Origin: Actinomadura fibrosa
GTDB lineage: Bacteria > Actinomycetota > Actinomycetes > Streptosporangiales > Streptosporangiaceae
Assembly (NCBI RefSeq): GCF_900659615.1
Contig: NZ_CAACUY010000052.1
Location: 1 to 49,178 of the forward strand
Length of the DNA: 49,178 bases
Reading direction: 5' to 3'
The position numbers and the translations under genes were made by a program. The notes below the pieces were generated by a model, which saw only the letters and a program-made list of their open reading frames with translations, made no database searches and was not told the origin of the DNA. Of the stretch, positions 30,428-38,440 are shown piece after piece (the first letter of the stretch is position 1; each line of letters begins with the position of its first letter).

Positions 30428-31225
30428 ATGCCGCCCTCCCCCTCCGCCTCCCCCGCCCCCTCGGACGCGTCCCCGGGCGCCCCTCCGGCCACCGGCGTCA
30501 TCGTGACGGGCGGCGCCTCCGGCATCGGCGCGGCGAGTGCCCGCGCACTCGCCGCGACGGGCCGCCCGGTCGCGCTGTGGGACCGGGCCGACCCCGCCGG
30601 CGCCGCCGAGGAGATCGCGGCCGAGCACAGCGTTCCCGTCCACCCCGTCACGGTCGACGTCACCGACACCGCCGCGCTCGCCTCCGCCGCCGCCGAGACC
30701 CGCGCCGCGCTCGGCTCCATCGGCGGGCTCGTCCACGCGGCGGGCATCCCGGGACCGGCCCCGGTCGGCGCGCTGGACGAGGCGCGGTGGGACGCGGTGC
30801 TCGACGTCAACCTGCGCGCCCAGGCGCTGATCGTCCAGGAGATCCTCGACGACCTGAAGGCCCATCCGGGCTCGGCGGTCGTCGGCATCTCCTCGATCGA
30901 GGGGCTCGTCGGGAACGCGTTCCTGCCGGCGTACTGCGCGTCCAAGGCGGGGCTGCTCGGCCTGACCCGATCGCTGGCGCACCTCCTCGCCGCCGACGGC
31001 GTGCGCGTGAACGCCGTCTGTCCCGGTTACATCGACACGCCGATGCTGCGCCGGGAGAGCCCCGGGGAGATGGTGGACGGCTTCCGCGCGAAGGCGCCGC
31101 TCGGACGGCTCGGCGAGGCGTCCGACGTCGCGAACGCCGTGCGCTTCCTGATGGGCGCCGAGGCGTCGTTCATCACCGGCGCGCACCTGACCGTGGACGG
31201 CGGCGTGACCGCGGTCGAGCACTGA
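30428..31225 (+). CDS. SDR family oxidoreductase
   Basis: 265 residues. After a Pro/Ser/Ala-rich N-terminal tail of ~20 residues come the Rossmann motif VTGGASGIGAASARALA, the AAG motif VHAAGIPG, the catalytic Ser in GISSIEGL and Tyr-x3-Lys in PAYCASKAGLLGLTRSL, plus CPGYIDTPM. GAGGAG lies 8 bases before the ATG. It is followed by a P450 41 bases later, so the two probably oxidise the same compound in turn. Confidence 0.9.
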   Translation: MPPSPSASPAPSDASPGAPPATGVIVTGGASGIGAASARALAATGRPVALWDRADPAGAAEEIAAEHSVPVHPVTVDVTDTAALASAAAETRAALGSIGGLVHAAGIPGPAPVGALDEARWDAVLDVNLRAQALIVQEILDDLKAHPGSAVVGISSIEGLVGNAFLPAYCASKAGLLGLTRSLAHLLAADGVRVNAVCPGYIDTPMLRRESPGEMVDGFRAKAPLGRLGEASDVANAVRFLMGAEASFITGAHLTVDGGVTAVEH

Positions 31226-31265
31226 CCCGCGGCGCCGCCGCCCGGACCCCGACGAGGAGCGAGTC

Positions 31266-32471
31266 ATGCACGATCCCGTCATCGACCCCGTCATCGGCAG
31301 GAGCCCGCTGACCGTCGACCTGCTCGACGGCGAGATGTACGCGGGCGACCCCTGGACGGTCTACGCGCGACTGCGCGCCGAGGCGCCCGTCTACCGGGAC
31401 GAGGCGAACGACCTGTGGGGCGTGTCCCGGCACGCGGACATCTTCGCCATCGAGCGGAACCCGAAGCTGTGGACGAACTCCGGCGGCTACCGGCCGCAGC
31501 TCCCGTCCGACCCGTCGATGATCGGGCAGGACGATCCCGAGCACGCGCGCCGGCGGCGGCTCGTCTACCGGCACTTCACCCCGCGCGGGGTGTCCCGGTA
31601 CGCCGAGCGGATCCGCGCCACGGCGGTCGAGTGCATCACGGCGGCGCTGGACGCGGGGACGGTCGACGCGGTGCCCGCGCTGGCCGCGCCGCTGCCCGCC
31701 CGCGTCATCGGCTGGCTGCTCGGCTTCCCCGAGGACGCGTGGCCGCGGCTCGCCCGCTGGTCGGAGACGGCGGTGTTCGCGGGCGGCGGCCGCCGCTACG
31801 TCACCGACGAGGCGACGGTCGCCGCCGCGGAGTTCGGCCTCGCCGCGCTGGAGGTCGCCGGGGAGCGCCGCGGATGCCCCGCCGATGACCTGCTCTCGAT
31901 CTGGGCGAACGCCGGACCGGACCATCCCGCCTACGACGATTCCCACCTCGCGCACGAGGCGCTGCTGCTGCTGGTCGGCGGCGCCGAGACGACCCGCACG
32001 GTGATCGCGACCGCGCTGGACGCGCTGATCCGCCATCCTGGCGAGTGGCGGCGGCTGCGCGAGGACCCGTCCCTGATCCCCGGCGCCGTCGAGGAGTTCG
32101 TCCGCTGGACGACGCCGATCCTCAACATGTGCCGGGTCGCGAGCGCGGACGCGGAGATCGCCGGGGTGCGGGTCCCGGCGGGCGGGCAGGTCGTGCTGAT
32201 GTACGGGTCCGCCAACCGCGACGAGGCCGTGTTCGACCGGCCGGACGTGTTCGACGTGACGCGCCCGCCGGGCGACCACATCGCGTTCGGCCTCGGCCCG
32301 CACTTCTGCCTCGGCGCGTCGCTCGCCCGCCTCGAACTGCGGATCTTCTTCGAGGAGTTCGTCGCGCGCGTGGACACCGCCGCGTGGGCGGACGCCGAGG
32401 GCCCGCGCATCCTGCGCAACGCGTTCGTCCGCGGCGTCACCTCGTTCCCCGTGACGCTGCGCCCGCGCTGA
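31266..32471 (+). CDS. Cytochrome P450 (full length)
   Basis: 401 residues, a normal bacterial P450. The I-helix oxygen-activation motif is LLLVGGAETTRTVI (near residue 240), the K-helix ExxR is in VEEFVRWTTPI, and the haem loop is FGLGPHFCLGASLARLE with Cys348. Overall it looks like the CYP125/CYP142-type group, some of which act on steroids, but the substrate cannot be read. Electron-transfer partners are not encoded nearby. It forms an operon with the SDR at 30428 and converges on GalE. Confidence 0.92.
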   Translation: MHDPVIDPVIGRSPLTVDLLDGEMYAGDPWTVYARLRAEAPVYRDEANDLWGVSRHADIFAIERNPKLWTNSGGYRPQLPSDPSMIGQDDPEHARRRRLVYRHFTPRGVSRYAERIRATAVECITAALDAGTVDAVPALAAPLPARVIGWLLGFPEDAWPRLARWSETAVFAGGGRRYVTDEATVAAAEFGLAALEVAGERRGCPADDLLSIWANAGPDHPAYDDSHLAHEALLLLVGGAETTRTVIATALDALIRHPGEWRRLREDPSLIPGAVEEFVRWTTPILNMCRVASADAEIAGVRVPAGGQVVLMYGSANRDEAVFDRPDVFDVTRPPGDHIAFGLGPHFCLGASLARLELRIFFEEFVARVDTAAWADAEGPRILRNAFVRGVTSFPVTLRPR

Positions 32472-32472
32472 G

Positions 32473-32538
32473 CGGTCCCGGCCTGTCCGGTCCCGGCCTG
32501 TTCGATCTCGGCCTGTTCGGTCCGGGCCTGTTCGGTCC
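32473..32538. repeat. 15-bp tandem repeat, 4.4 copies
   Basis: Units CGGTCCCGGCCTGTC, CGGTCCCGGCCTGTT, CGATCTCGGCCTGTT, CGGTCCGGGCCTGTT and a partial CGGTCC start directly after the P450 stop. The last unit forms the left arm of the terminator hairpin at 32523-32578. Confidence 0.9.
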
Positions 32539-32578
32539 TTCCGGCGCGGCGATGCGCCAGAAGGACCGGACAGGCCCG
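32523..32578. terminator. Large bidirectional hairpin between P450 and GalE
   Basis: The left arm GGGCCTGTTCGGTCCTTC (32524-32541) pairs with GAAGGACCGGACAGGCCC (32560-32577): 17 Watson-Crick pairs of 18, with one mismatch (a G-U pair in one strand's RNA). One extra C-G pair lies outside and an inner GGCGC/GCGCC stem inside. It lies between convergent genes. Confidence 0.85.
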
Positions 32579-32604
32579 TGCGGGCGGGTCCGCGGGAGCG
32601 GTGG

Positions 32605-33618
32605 TCAGGCGACGTCGAGGTCGCGGCGGCGCTCGGCCCACTGGAGCGAGTGCCGGATCGCGTCCTCGATCGTGTACTCCGGCTTCCAGCGCAGCAGCTC
32701 CCACGCCTTCACCGGGTTCACGAACGCGCCGACCACGTCGCCCGGACGGGCCGGCGCCTCCTCGGCCCGGAACCCCTCCCCGACGACCTCGCGGAAGGCG
32801 TCGACGAGCTCGCGCACCGTCGTGCCGTCGCCGGTCCCGAGGTTGATGACCTGGTAGCCCGGCTGCCGCTCCGCGGCGCGCACCGGCGGGATGATCGAGT
32901 CGAACCGGACGGCGGCCTCGTAGAACGCCCGCGCGATGTCCCAGACGTGGATGTAGTCGCGGATCGCGGTGCCGTCCCGCGTCTCCCAGTCCACGCCCGT
33001 GATCGTGAACGGGACGCCCCGCTCGTAGGACTCGATCATCTTGCCGAGCGCGTGCGTCGGCTTGCTGCTCTGGAGGCCGGTGCGCAGCCGCGGGTCCGCG
33101 CCGATGGGGTTGAGGTAGCGCAGCGAGACGACCCGCAGCGCGTACGCCCGCGTGAAGTCCTCCAGCATCAGCTCGGCCATCATCTTCGACCGCGTGTACG
33201 GGTTCTGCGGCTCCAGCGCGGAGGTCTCGCTGACCGACAGGTCGGGTTCGGGCCGGTACATCCCCGCCGTCGAAGCGAAGATCATCCGATCGCATCCGTT
33301 GCGGAGCAGGTGGCCGGCGAGGTCGAGCGTCCTCGCCAGGTTGACGCGGTAGTACCGCTGCGGGTCCGCCATCGAGTCGGGCACGACGATCAGCGCCGCG
33401 CAGTGGACCGTGACGGCGATCTCCGGATGGGCGCGGAAGATCTCGTCGACGAGCGCGCCGTCCCCGATGTCCCCCTGGTAGAAGATCCTGCCCTCGGTGA
33501 ACTGCTGCCGGCCGGTGACGAGGCTGTCGAGCACCACGGGCGTCACGCCGCGTTCGGCGAACGCGGACGCGATCGTGCTCCCGATGAACCCGGCTCCCCC
33601 TGTGATCAGGACTTTCAT
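32605..33618 (-). CDS. galE: UDP-glucose 4-epimerase (GalE-like)
   Basis: 337 residues. An extended SDR: MKVLITGGAGFIGSTIASAF at the N-terminus, catalytic Ser/Thr in FASTAGMYRPE, Tyr-x3-Lys in NPYTRSKMMAELML, and VINLGTGDGTTVRELVDAF. The block REGREIDYIHVWDIA-like (here IRDYIHVWDIARAF) is typical of GalE. AGGGGA lies 6 bases before the ATG; the upstream open frame is not supported. It interconverts UDP-glucose and UDP-galactose (or the N-acetyl forms) and probably supplies the polysaccharide locus that begins next to it in the opposite orientation. Confidence 0.85.
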   Translation of the reverse strand: MKVLITGGAGFIGSTIASAFAERGVTPVVLDSLVTGRQQFTEGRIFYQGDIGDGALVDEIFRAHPEIAVTVHCAALIVVPDSMADPQRYYRVNLARTLDLAGHLLRNGCDRMIFASTAGMYRPEPDLSVSETSALEPQNPYTRSKMMAELMLEDFTRAYALRVVSLRYLNPIGADPRLRTGLQSSKPTHALGKMIESYERGVPFTITGVDWETRDGTAIRDYIHVWDIARAFYEAAVRFDSIIPPVRAAERQPGYQVINLGTGDGTTVRELVDAFREVVGEGFRAEEAPARPGDVVGAFVNPVKAWELLRWKPEYTIEDAIRHSLQWAERRRDLDVA

Positions 33619-33908
33619 GCGGCATCCCCTGAAGCCAGTGCGTCCCTGGATTTCGTCACGCACAGGATCAGCAGGCGGTCGCGGAGGGTCAACGGCCCGT
33701 CGCTCTCCTGACCGGGTCCGGACGGCGGTGAACTTCGGCGCGGGCCGGAGCGTCCGCGCACGGCTCTCCCCCGGCGCCGCCACCAGCGCCTATTCCGGAC
33801 ACCGCGGGCCGCGGATTCCGGCCAGGCCGCACGGGATCGGCGGAAAGACCGAAACACTACAGCGTTTGCGGGATCCGTTCCGGCCGGTCAGCGGTCATCG
33901 TTCCTCGC

Positions 33909-34568
33909 ATGCAGCCCATCCGCGTCCTGATCGTGGACGACCACGCGCTGTTCGCCGAGGCCCTCGCCGCCCGGCTGGCGCGCGAGCCCGACCTCGTGAT
34001 CCTGCCGATCGCCGACGACGCGCGGCGCGCCCTCGCGCTGGCCGCCACCGAGCGCCCGCACGTGCTCGTGCTCGACATGATGCTCGGCGCGGAGAGCGGC
34101 CTCGACGTGCTCGACCGCGTCCGGCGGACGCATCCGGATCTGCGGGTGGTCGTGCTGACGGCGATGGACGACCTCGACGTGATGGTGCGGGCCGTCCGGC
34201 GCGGCGCGGTCGGCTGGCTGTCCAAGACCGAGAGCGCCGACCTCGTCGCCCGGGTGATCCGCTCGGCGGCCCGGCAGGGCGGCTGGATCCCGCCGGAGTC
34301 GCTCGGCGAGCTGCTGCGCCGGCTCGTCCGGGACGCCCCGGAGCCGAACGGCGGCGCCCGGCTGCTCGCGGACCTGACGCCGCGCGAGCGCGAGGTCCTC
34401 CAGTGCATGGTGGACGGGCTCGGCCGCGCCGAGATCGCCGAGCGGCTCGGGCTGTCGGCCAACACCGTCCGGACCCACACGCAGAACCTCCTCGCCAAGC
34501 TCGGCATGCACTCGGCGCTGGAGGCCATCACGCTCGCCATGCGCGCCGGCATGCGGCCCAGCGAGTAG
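33909..34568 (+). CDS. NarL/LuxR-type response regulator (orphan)
   Basis: 219 residues. The receiver domain has acidic residues VDDHALFAEAL, phospho-acceptor Asp56 in LVLDMMLGAESGL, and the Lys in GWLSKTESAD. The C-terminal HTH is LTPREREVLQCMVDGLGRAE, IAERLGLSANTVRTHTQNLL. There is no sensor kinase beside it. It sits 100 bases upstream of the Wzz-like gene on the same strand and is probably the pathway-specific regulator of the polysaccharide locus. Confidence 0.88.
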   Translation: MQPIRVLIVDDHALFAEALAARLAREPDLVILPIADDARRALALAATERPHVLVLDMMLGAESGLDVLDRVRRTHPDLRVVVLTAMDDLDVMVRAVRRGAVGWLSKTESADLVARVIRSAARQGGWIPPESLGELLRRLVRDAPEPNGGARLLADLTPREREVLQCMVDGLGRAEIAERLGLSANTVRTHTQNLLAKLGMHSALEAITLAMRAGMRPSE

Positions 34569-34590
34569 GGCGTGTGGTGCAAAGAACGTA

Positions 34591-34605
34591 GACGGAGGTC
34601 GTCTT
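34591..34605. promoter_or_regulatory. Inverted repeat upstream of the polysaccharide operon
   Basis: AGACGGAGGTCGTCT has perfect 5-base arms AGACG/CGTCT with a 5-base centre. It is 64 bases before the Wzz-like start and directly after the response-regulator gene. A -10-like TACGCT lies at ~34635. It is a candidate response-regulator site. Confidence 0.3.
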
Positions 34606-34668
34606 TTAGGCGATTTCCGGCGCGGACGGTCTTCCTACGCTCGGCCTGACGAAGCCGGAGGGAAGATC

Positions 34669-36141
34669 GTGGAGATCGACGAAGTCGCCGCGCGGGTGGC
34701 CCGCAGCTACTGGGCGCTCCTGCTGGTCATGACGGTGGTCCCCATGGTGCTCGTGGGGGTCGCGATGAGCGGGCAGACGCCGCCCGCGGTCGCGAAGACG
34801 CGCTTGCAGGCCAGCAGCAAGGCCACCGACGCGGCACCGGGGGACGCGGGCGTCAGCATCGTGGTCAGCCAGGTGAAGGCGTTCGCGACGAGCCGGAACC
34901 TGCTGGACGGGGTGCTGCGCGCGCAGGGCGCGCACCGCTCGCCGGAGAAGGTCGCCAAGGCGATCGGCGTGACCGGGCTCGGCACCTCGACGGTCGTCGA
35001 GCTGTCGGTCAAGGACGCCGACGCGGGCGTCGCGCGCAGGCTCGCCGACGCCGTCGGCACGGCGGTGGTCGCCGAGATCAACCAGTCGAACCAGGGGTCG
35101 ATCACCCAGCAGATCAGCGGCATCGACAAGCGGGTCCGGGAGCTGGAGCGCAAGCTCGGGCCGCTGTCGCGCCGGGCGGGCGCGCAGCCCGTCCCGGACA
35201 TCGGCGCCGCCAACGAGCGCGAGCGCGTCCAGGCCGAGCTGACCGACCTGCGCTCCAACCGCTCCGACCTGAGCGCGCAGCTCTCGGCGGCGGGGACGGC
35301 GTCGGTGGTGCAGCCCGCGGTGCTCGCCCCGAAGACGAACCCGGTGGTCATGATGGCGGCGATCGCGGGCCTCGTCGGGCTGATCGGCGGGATCCTCGTC
35401 GCGGTCGTGGCGGAGATGGTCCGGCCGACCGTCCCGGGGCAGCGGCGGGTCGCCCGGCGGCTCGGCGTGCCGCTGCTCGGCTGGGCGGACCGGAGCCCGG
35501 CGGAGCTCGGCGACCTCGGCCGCCGGATCCGGCTGGCCGCCAAGCGGGAGGGCGTCGGGCGGGTCGCGCTCGTCGGCGCCCCGGACCGCCCGCCCGCGAC
35601 GCTGGTGTCGGCGGTGGCGGCGGCGGTGTACGGCGACGAGACGAAGGTCGTCGGCGCCCGTCCCGCCCGCAAGAAGTCCCAGGCGAGCGAGCCCTCCGGC
35701 GCGAAGAAGGCCGGGAACGCCAAGAACGGCCGCGCGGACGAGAGCGGCGGGAACGGCAAGGCGAAGGGCGGCGGTGACGCGGGCGACGGGCCGTCTCCCA
35801 ACAGCTCCGGCGGGTCGGGCGGCAAGGGCGGCACGTCGGTGGTCCGCGCGGGCCGCGCCACCGCGGTCATGGCGAAGAAGGCGGACGAGCCCGCCGTGTC
35901 GCCCACGGACGTGACGCAGCCCGTGCCGTTCCGGTCGCTGTGCCACGTCCACGCGTTCGAGGACATCGACCCGGGCTTCGACGACGAGGTGGGCGTGGTC
36001 GTCGTGGTCGGCCCGGTGACCCGCGTGTCCGGCCTGGAGTCGGTCCGCGACCTGGTCGAGGCGTCCGGCTGGCCGCTGCTCGGCGTCGTCGCGACGTCCC
36101 GGAAGTCCACGCGGAAGTCCGCCTCGCGGAAGAACAGGTGA
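34669..36141 (+). CDS. Wzz-like polysaccharide co-polymerase with degenerate kinase-like tail
   Basis: 490 residues. Membrane helix 1 is at ~14-35 and helix 2 at ~225-249, enclosing an extracytoplasmic coiled-coil domain (ITQQISGIDKRVRELERKL), the topology of chain-length regulators. The cytoplasmic tail of ~240 residues has the shape of a CapB/BY-kinase (VGRVALVGAPDRPPATLVSA, VGVVVVVGPVTRVSGLESVR, WPLLGVVATSRKS). However, it lacks a Walker A Gly-Lys-Ser/Thr, carries a ~90-residue Gly/Lys/Ser-rich insert, and ends in basic residues, not a tyrosine cluster. GGAGGG lies 6 bases before the GTG. First gene of the locus. Confidence 0.75.
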   Translation: MEIDEVAARVARSYWALLLVMTVVPMVLVGVAMSGQTPPAVAKTRLQASSKATDAAPGDAGVSIVVSQVKAFATSRNLLDGVLRAQGAHRSPEKVAKAIGVTGLGTSTVVELSVKDADAGVARRLADAVGTAVVAEINQSNQGSITQQISGIDKRVRELERKLGPLSRRAGAQPVPDIGAANERERVQAELTDLRSNRSDLSAQLSAAGTASVVQPAVLAPKTNPVVMMAAIAGLVGLIGGILVAVVAEMVRPTVPGQRRVARRLGVPLLGWADRSPAELGDLGRRIRLAAKREGVGRVALVGAPDRPPATLVSAVAAAVYGDETKVVGARPARKKSQASEPSGAKKAGNAKNGRADESGGNGKAKGGGDAGDGPSPNSSGGSGGKGGTSVVRAGRATAVMAKKADEPAVSPTDVTQPVPFRSLCHVHAFEDIDPGFDDEVGVVVVVGPVTRVSGLESVRDLVEASGWPLLGVVATSRKSTRKSASRKNR

Positions 36142-36146
36142 CAGAA

Positions 36147-37304
36147 ATGAGCGCAGCGGGTCAGACCACCGTCCCCTTCACCGTCCCGTCGTTCGCCGGA
36201 GAGGTCTCCGACGCGGTCGTCAAGGTGCTCGACTCGGGATGGGTCACGACCGGACCGCAGACGGCGGCGTTCGAGCAGGACTTCGCCGACTTCCTCGGCG
36301 CCGCGCACGTCGTCGCGGTCGCCTCCTGCACGACCGCGCTGGAGCTGTGCCTGCGCGCGATGGACCTGCCGCCCGGGTCGGCGGTGCTGACCCCGAGCCT
36401 GACGTTCTGCGGCGCGATCAACGCGATCCTGCACGCCGGGCACCGTCCCGTCCTGGTGGACATCGACGAGGACACGCTGGTGCCGAGCCCGGAGACGGTC
36501 GCCGCCGCGGCGGCGCGCACGCGTCCGGCGGCGATGGTGGTGCAGAACCAGGGCGGCTACCCGGTGGACGTGGCGGCGCTCACCGAGGCGGCCGGCCTGG
36601 ACCGGACGAGGGTCGTCGAGGACGCCGCGCACGGCCCCGGCGCCGCACGGGACGGCGCGCCGGTCGGGTCGTCGTCGTACGCCGCGTGCTTCTCCTTCTA
36701 CGCCACCAAGAACATGCCGATCGGCGAGGGCGGGGCCGTCGCGACCAGCGATCCGGACTTCGCCGACCGGGTCCGCGCGATGCGGCTGCACGGGATGAGC
36801 AAGGACTCGTGGAAGCGGTACCTGCCGGGCGGGAGCTGGCGGTACGACGTCAAGAGCATCGGGCTCAAGGCCAACATGACCGACATCCAGGCGTCGATCG
36901 GACGCGCGCAGCTCGCCGCGCTGCCCGGCTGGCAGCGGACCCGCGGCGAGCTCGTCGCCCGGTACGACGCGGCGCTCGCGGACCTCCCCGGGCTCGTGCT
37001 GCCGCAGCGGGACCTCGCGGGCGTCCAGCACGCCTGGCACCTCTACCAGGTGCGCGTCCCGGACCGCGACGCGCTCATCGCCGAGCTGGAGGCGGCGGGC
37101 GTCGCGACGTCCGTGCACTTCATCCCGGCGAGCCACATGACGTCCTACCGGGCGGTCCTCGGCGAGGAGGAGTGCGGGCGGGTCCCGGTGACCGACCGGG
37201 TCGCCGAGGAGCTGCTGTCGCTGCCGCTCTACCCGGGGCTGTCGCCCGACGGCCAGGACCGGGTCGTCACCGCGCTCACCGGGGCGCTGCGGGCCCGGAG
37301 CTGA
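36147..37304 (+). CDS. DegT/DnrJ/EryC1/StrS sugar aminotransferase
   Basis: 385 residues. VPFTVPSFAGEVSDAVVKVL, SGWVTTGPQTAAFEQDFADF, VASCTTALELCLRAMDLPPG, VVEDAAHGPGA, and the PLP lysine in SFYATKNMPIGEGGAV (Lys188) mark this family. AGGTGA lies 5 bases before the ATG, 5 bases after the Wzz-like stop. It transfers an amino group to a nucleotide-linked keto sugar, usually the product of a CapD-type 4,6-dehydratase. The neighbouring CapD-like protein looks inactive, so the keto sugar may come from elsewhere. Confidence 0.9.
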   Translation: MSAAGQTTVPFTVPSFAGEVSDAVVKVLDSGWVTTGPQTAAFEQDFADFLGAAHVVAVASCTTALELCLRAMDLPPGSAVLTPSLTFCGAINAILHAGHRPVLVDIDEDTLVPSPETVAAAAARTRPAAMVVQNQGGYPVDVAALTEAAGLDRTRVVEDAAHGPGAARDGAPVGSSSYAACFSFYATKNMPIGEGGAVATSDPDFADRVRAMRLHGMSKDSWKRYLPGGSWRYDVKSIGLKANMTDIQASIGRAQLAALPGWQRTRGELVARYDAALADLPGLVLPQRDLAGVQHAWHLYQVRVPDRDALIAELEAAGVATSVHFIPASHMTSYRAVLGEEECGRVPVTDRVAEELLSLPLYPGLSPDGQDRVVTALTGALRARS

Positions 37305-37306
37305 CC

Positions 37307-38440
37307 GTGCGCTGGTTCCCGCCCCGCCTCCCCCGCCCCCCGCAACGGCCCGCCACCGCACCGGACGCCACGGCGCCGGACGTCCCGCGCGACCCGCTGG
37401 CCCGGCTCATGGGCCGGGACGAGGTCGTCCTGTCCGGGCACCGCGGGCGGCGGACGGTCCGGGGCCGGCGCGTCCTCGTCACCGGCGCCTGCGGGACGAT
37501 CGGCTCCGCGCTGTGCCGCCAGGTCGAGCCGCTCGGACCCGCCGCGCTCTGCCTGCTCGACCGGGACGGCGGGAGCCTGCGCCGGCTCGGCCGCGAGCTG
37601 ACCGGCCGGGTCACGCTCGCCGAGGCCGACGTGCGGGACGGGGAGCGCGTCGACCAGGTCATCCGGGACGCGCGGCCCGAGCTGCTGTTCCACACCGCCG
37701 GGCAGAACGAGCTCGCGGAGGTCGAGCGGGACCCGTGCCGCGGCGTCGCCCACAACGTCCTCGGCACCCGGCACGTACTGCGCGGCGCGGTGCGGAACGG
37801 CGTGCAGTGCCTCGTGCACGTCTCGTCCGACGCGGCCGCGGAGCCGACGTCGGTGTTCGGCGCGACCATGCGGCTCTGCGAGCTGCTGCTCCAGACGGCG
37901 ACGGGCGGCCCGACCTGCTTCGCCGCCGTCCGCGTCGGCGACGTCATCGGCGGGCCCGCGCCGCTGCTGGCCGTGCTGGCGCGCCGCATCGCCTCCGGCG
38001 AGGCCGTCACCGTCGCCCACCCGGAGGCGGCGCGCCACTTCATGACGCTGGAGGAGGCCGCCGGGCTGCTGATCGAGGCGGCGGCGCTCGCCGAGGAGGC
38101 CGAGACGTTCGTCCTCGACATGGGCAGCCCCGTCCCGGTCGTCGACCTCGTCCACCGGTACGCCGAGCAGCTCCGGCTGCCCGAGGTGACGATCCGGTTC
38201 AGCGGCCTCGGGCCGGGCGAGAAGCTCGCCGAGAAGGCGTTCTCCGACTCCGAGCGGCGGCTCCGCACCGTCCACCCCAAGATCTGGGCGACCCGCCCCG
38301 CGGCGCCGCCCGCCGGGCTCCCGCGGCTCGTGGACGCGCTGGAGGCCGCCGCCGGCGCGGGCGACCCGGACCAGGTGCGGCTGCTGCTGCGCCGCCTGCT
38401 GCCCGAGTACCGCCCCATCCGGCCTGTGAGGTGCCCGTGA
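37307..38440 (+). CDS. CapD/FlaA1-like NDP-sugar dehydratase homologue lacking the catalytic lysine
   Basis: 377 residues, a soluble short form. The first ~50 residues are Pro/Arg-rich. NAD(P) binding: VLVTGACGTIGSALCRQVEP. LFHTAGQNELAEVERDP replaces the usual FHAAAxKHVP block. At the active site the usual S-T/S-D-K-A and M/Y-GASK-R become SSDAA (173-177) and FGATMR (Phe184, Met188). The catalytic Lys is Met, and the acidic/basic pair is altered. The GTG starts 2 bases after the aminotransferase stop. It may bind but not convert NDP-sugars, or be a non-canonical epimerase. Confidence 0.75.
   Translation: MRWFPPRLPRPPQRPATAPDATAPDVPRDPLARLMGRDEVVLSGHRGRRTVRGRRVLVTGACGTIGSALCRQVEPLGPAALCLLDRDGGSLRRLGRELTGRVTLAEADVRDGERVDQVIRDARPELLFHTAGQNELAEVERDPCRGVAHNVLGTRHVLRGAVRNGVQCLVHVSSDAAAEPTSVFGATMRLCELLLQTATGGPTCFAAVRVGDVIGGPAPLLAVLARRIASGEAVTVAHPEAARHFMTLEEAAGLLIEAAALAEEAETFVLDMGSPVPVVDLVHRYAEQLRLPEVTIRFSGLGPGEKLAEKAFSDSERRLRTVHPKIWATRPAAPPAGLPRLVDALEAAAGAGDPDQVRLLLRRLLPEYRPIRPVRCP

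Noticed and set aside
28940..31294. 784-codon minus-strand frame spanning LysE, TetR and the SDR/P450 start
   Set aside because: It joins the LysE frame with antisense sequence of other genes; the LysE start is set by its own signature and the -10 element.
34707..37361. 884-codon minus-strand open frame across the Wzz-like and aminotransferase genes
   Set aside because: Arg/Ser/Pro-rich with no domain; it is antisense to two well-supported genes with ribosome sites.
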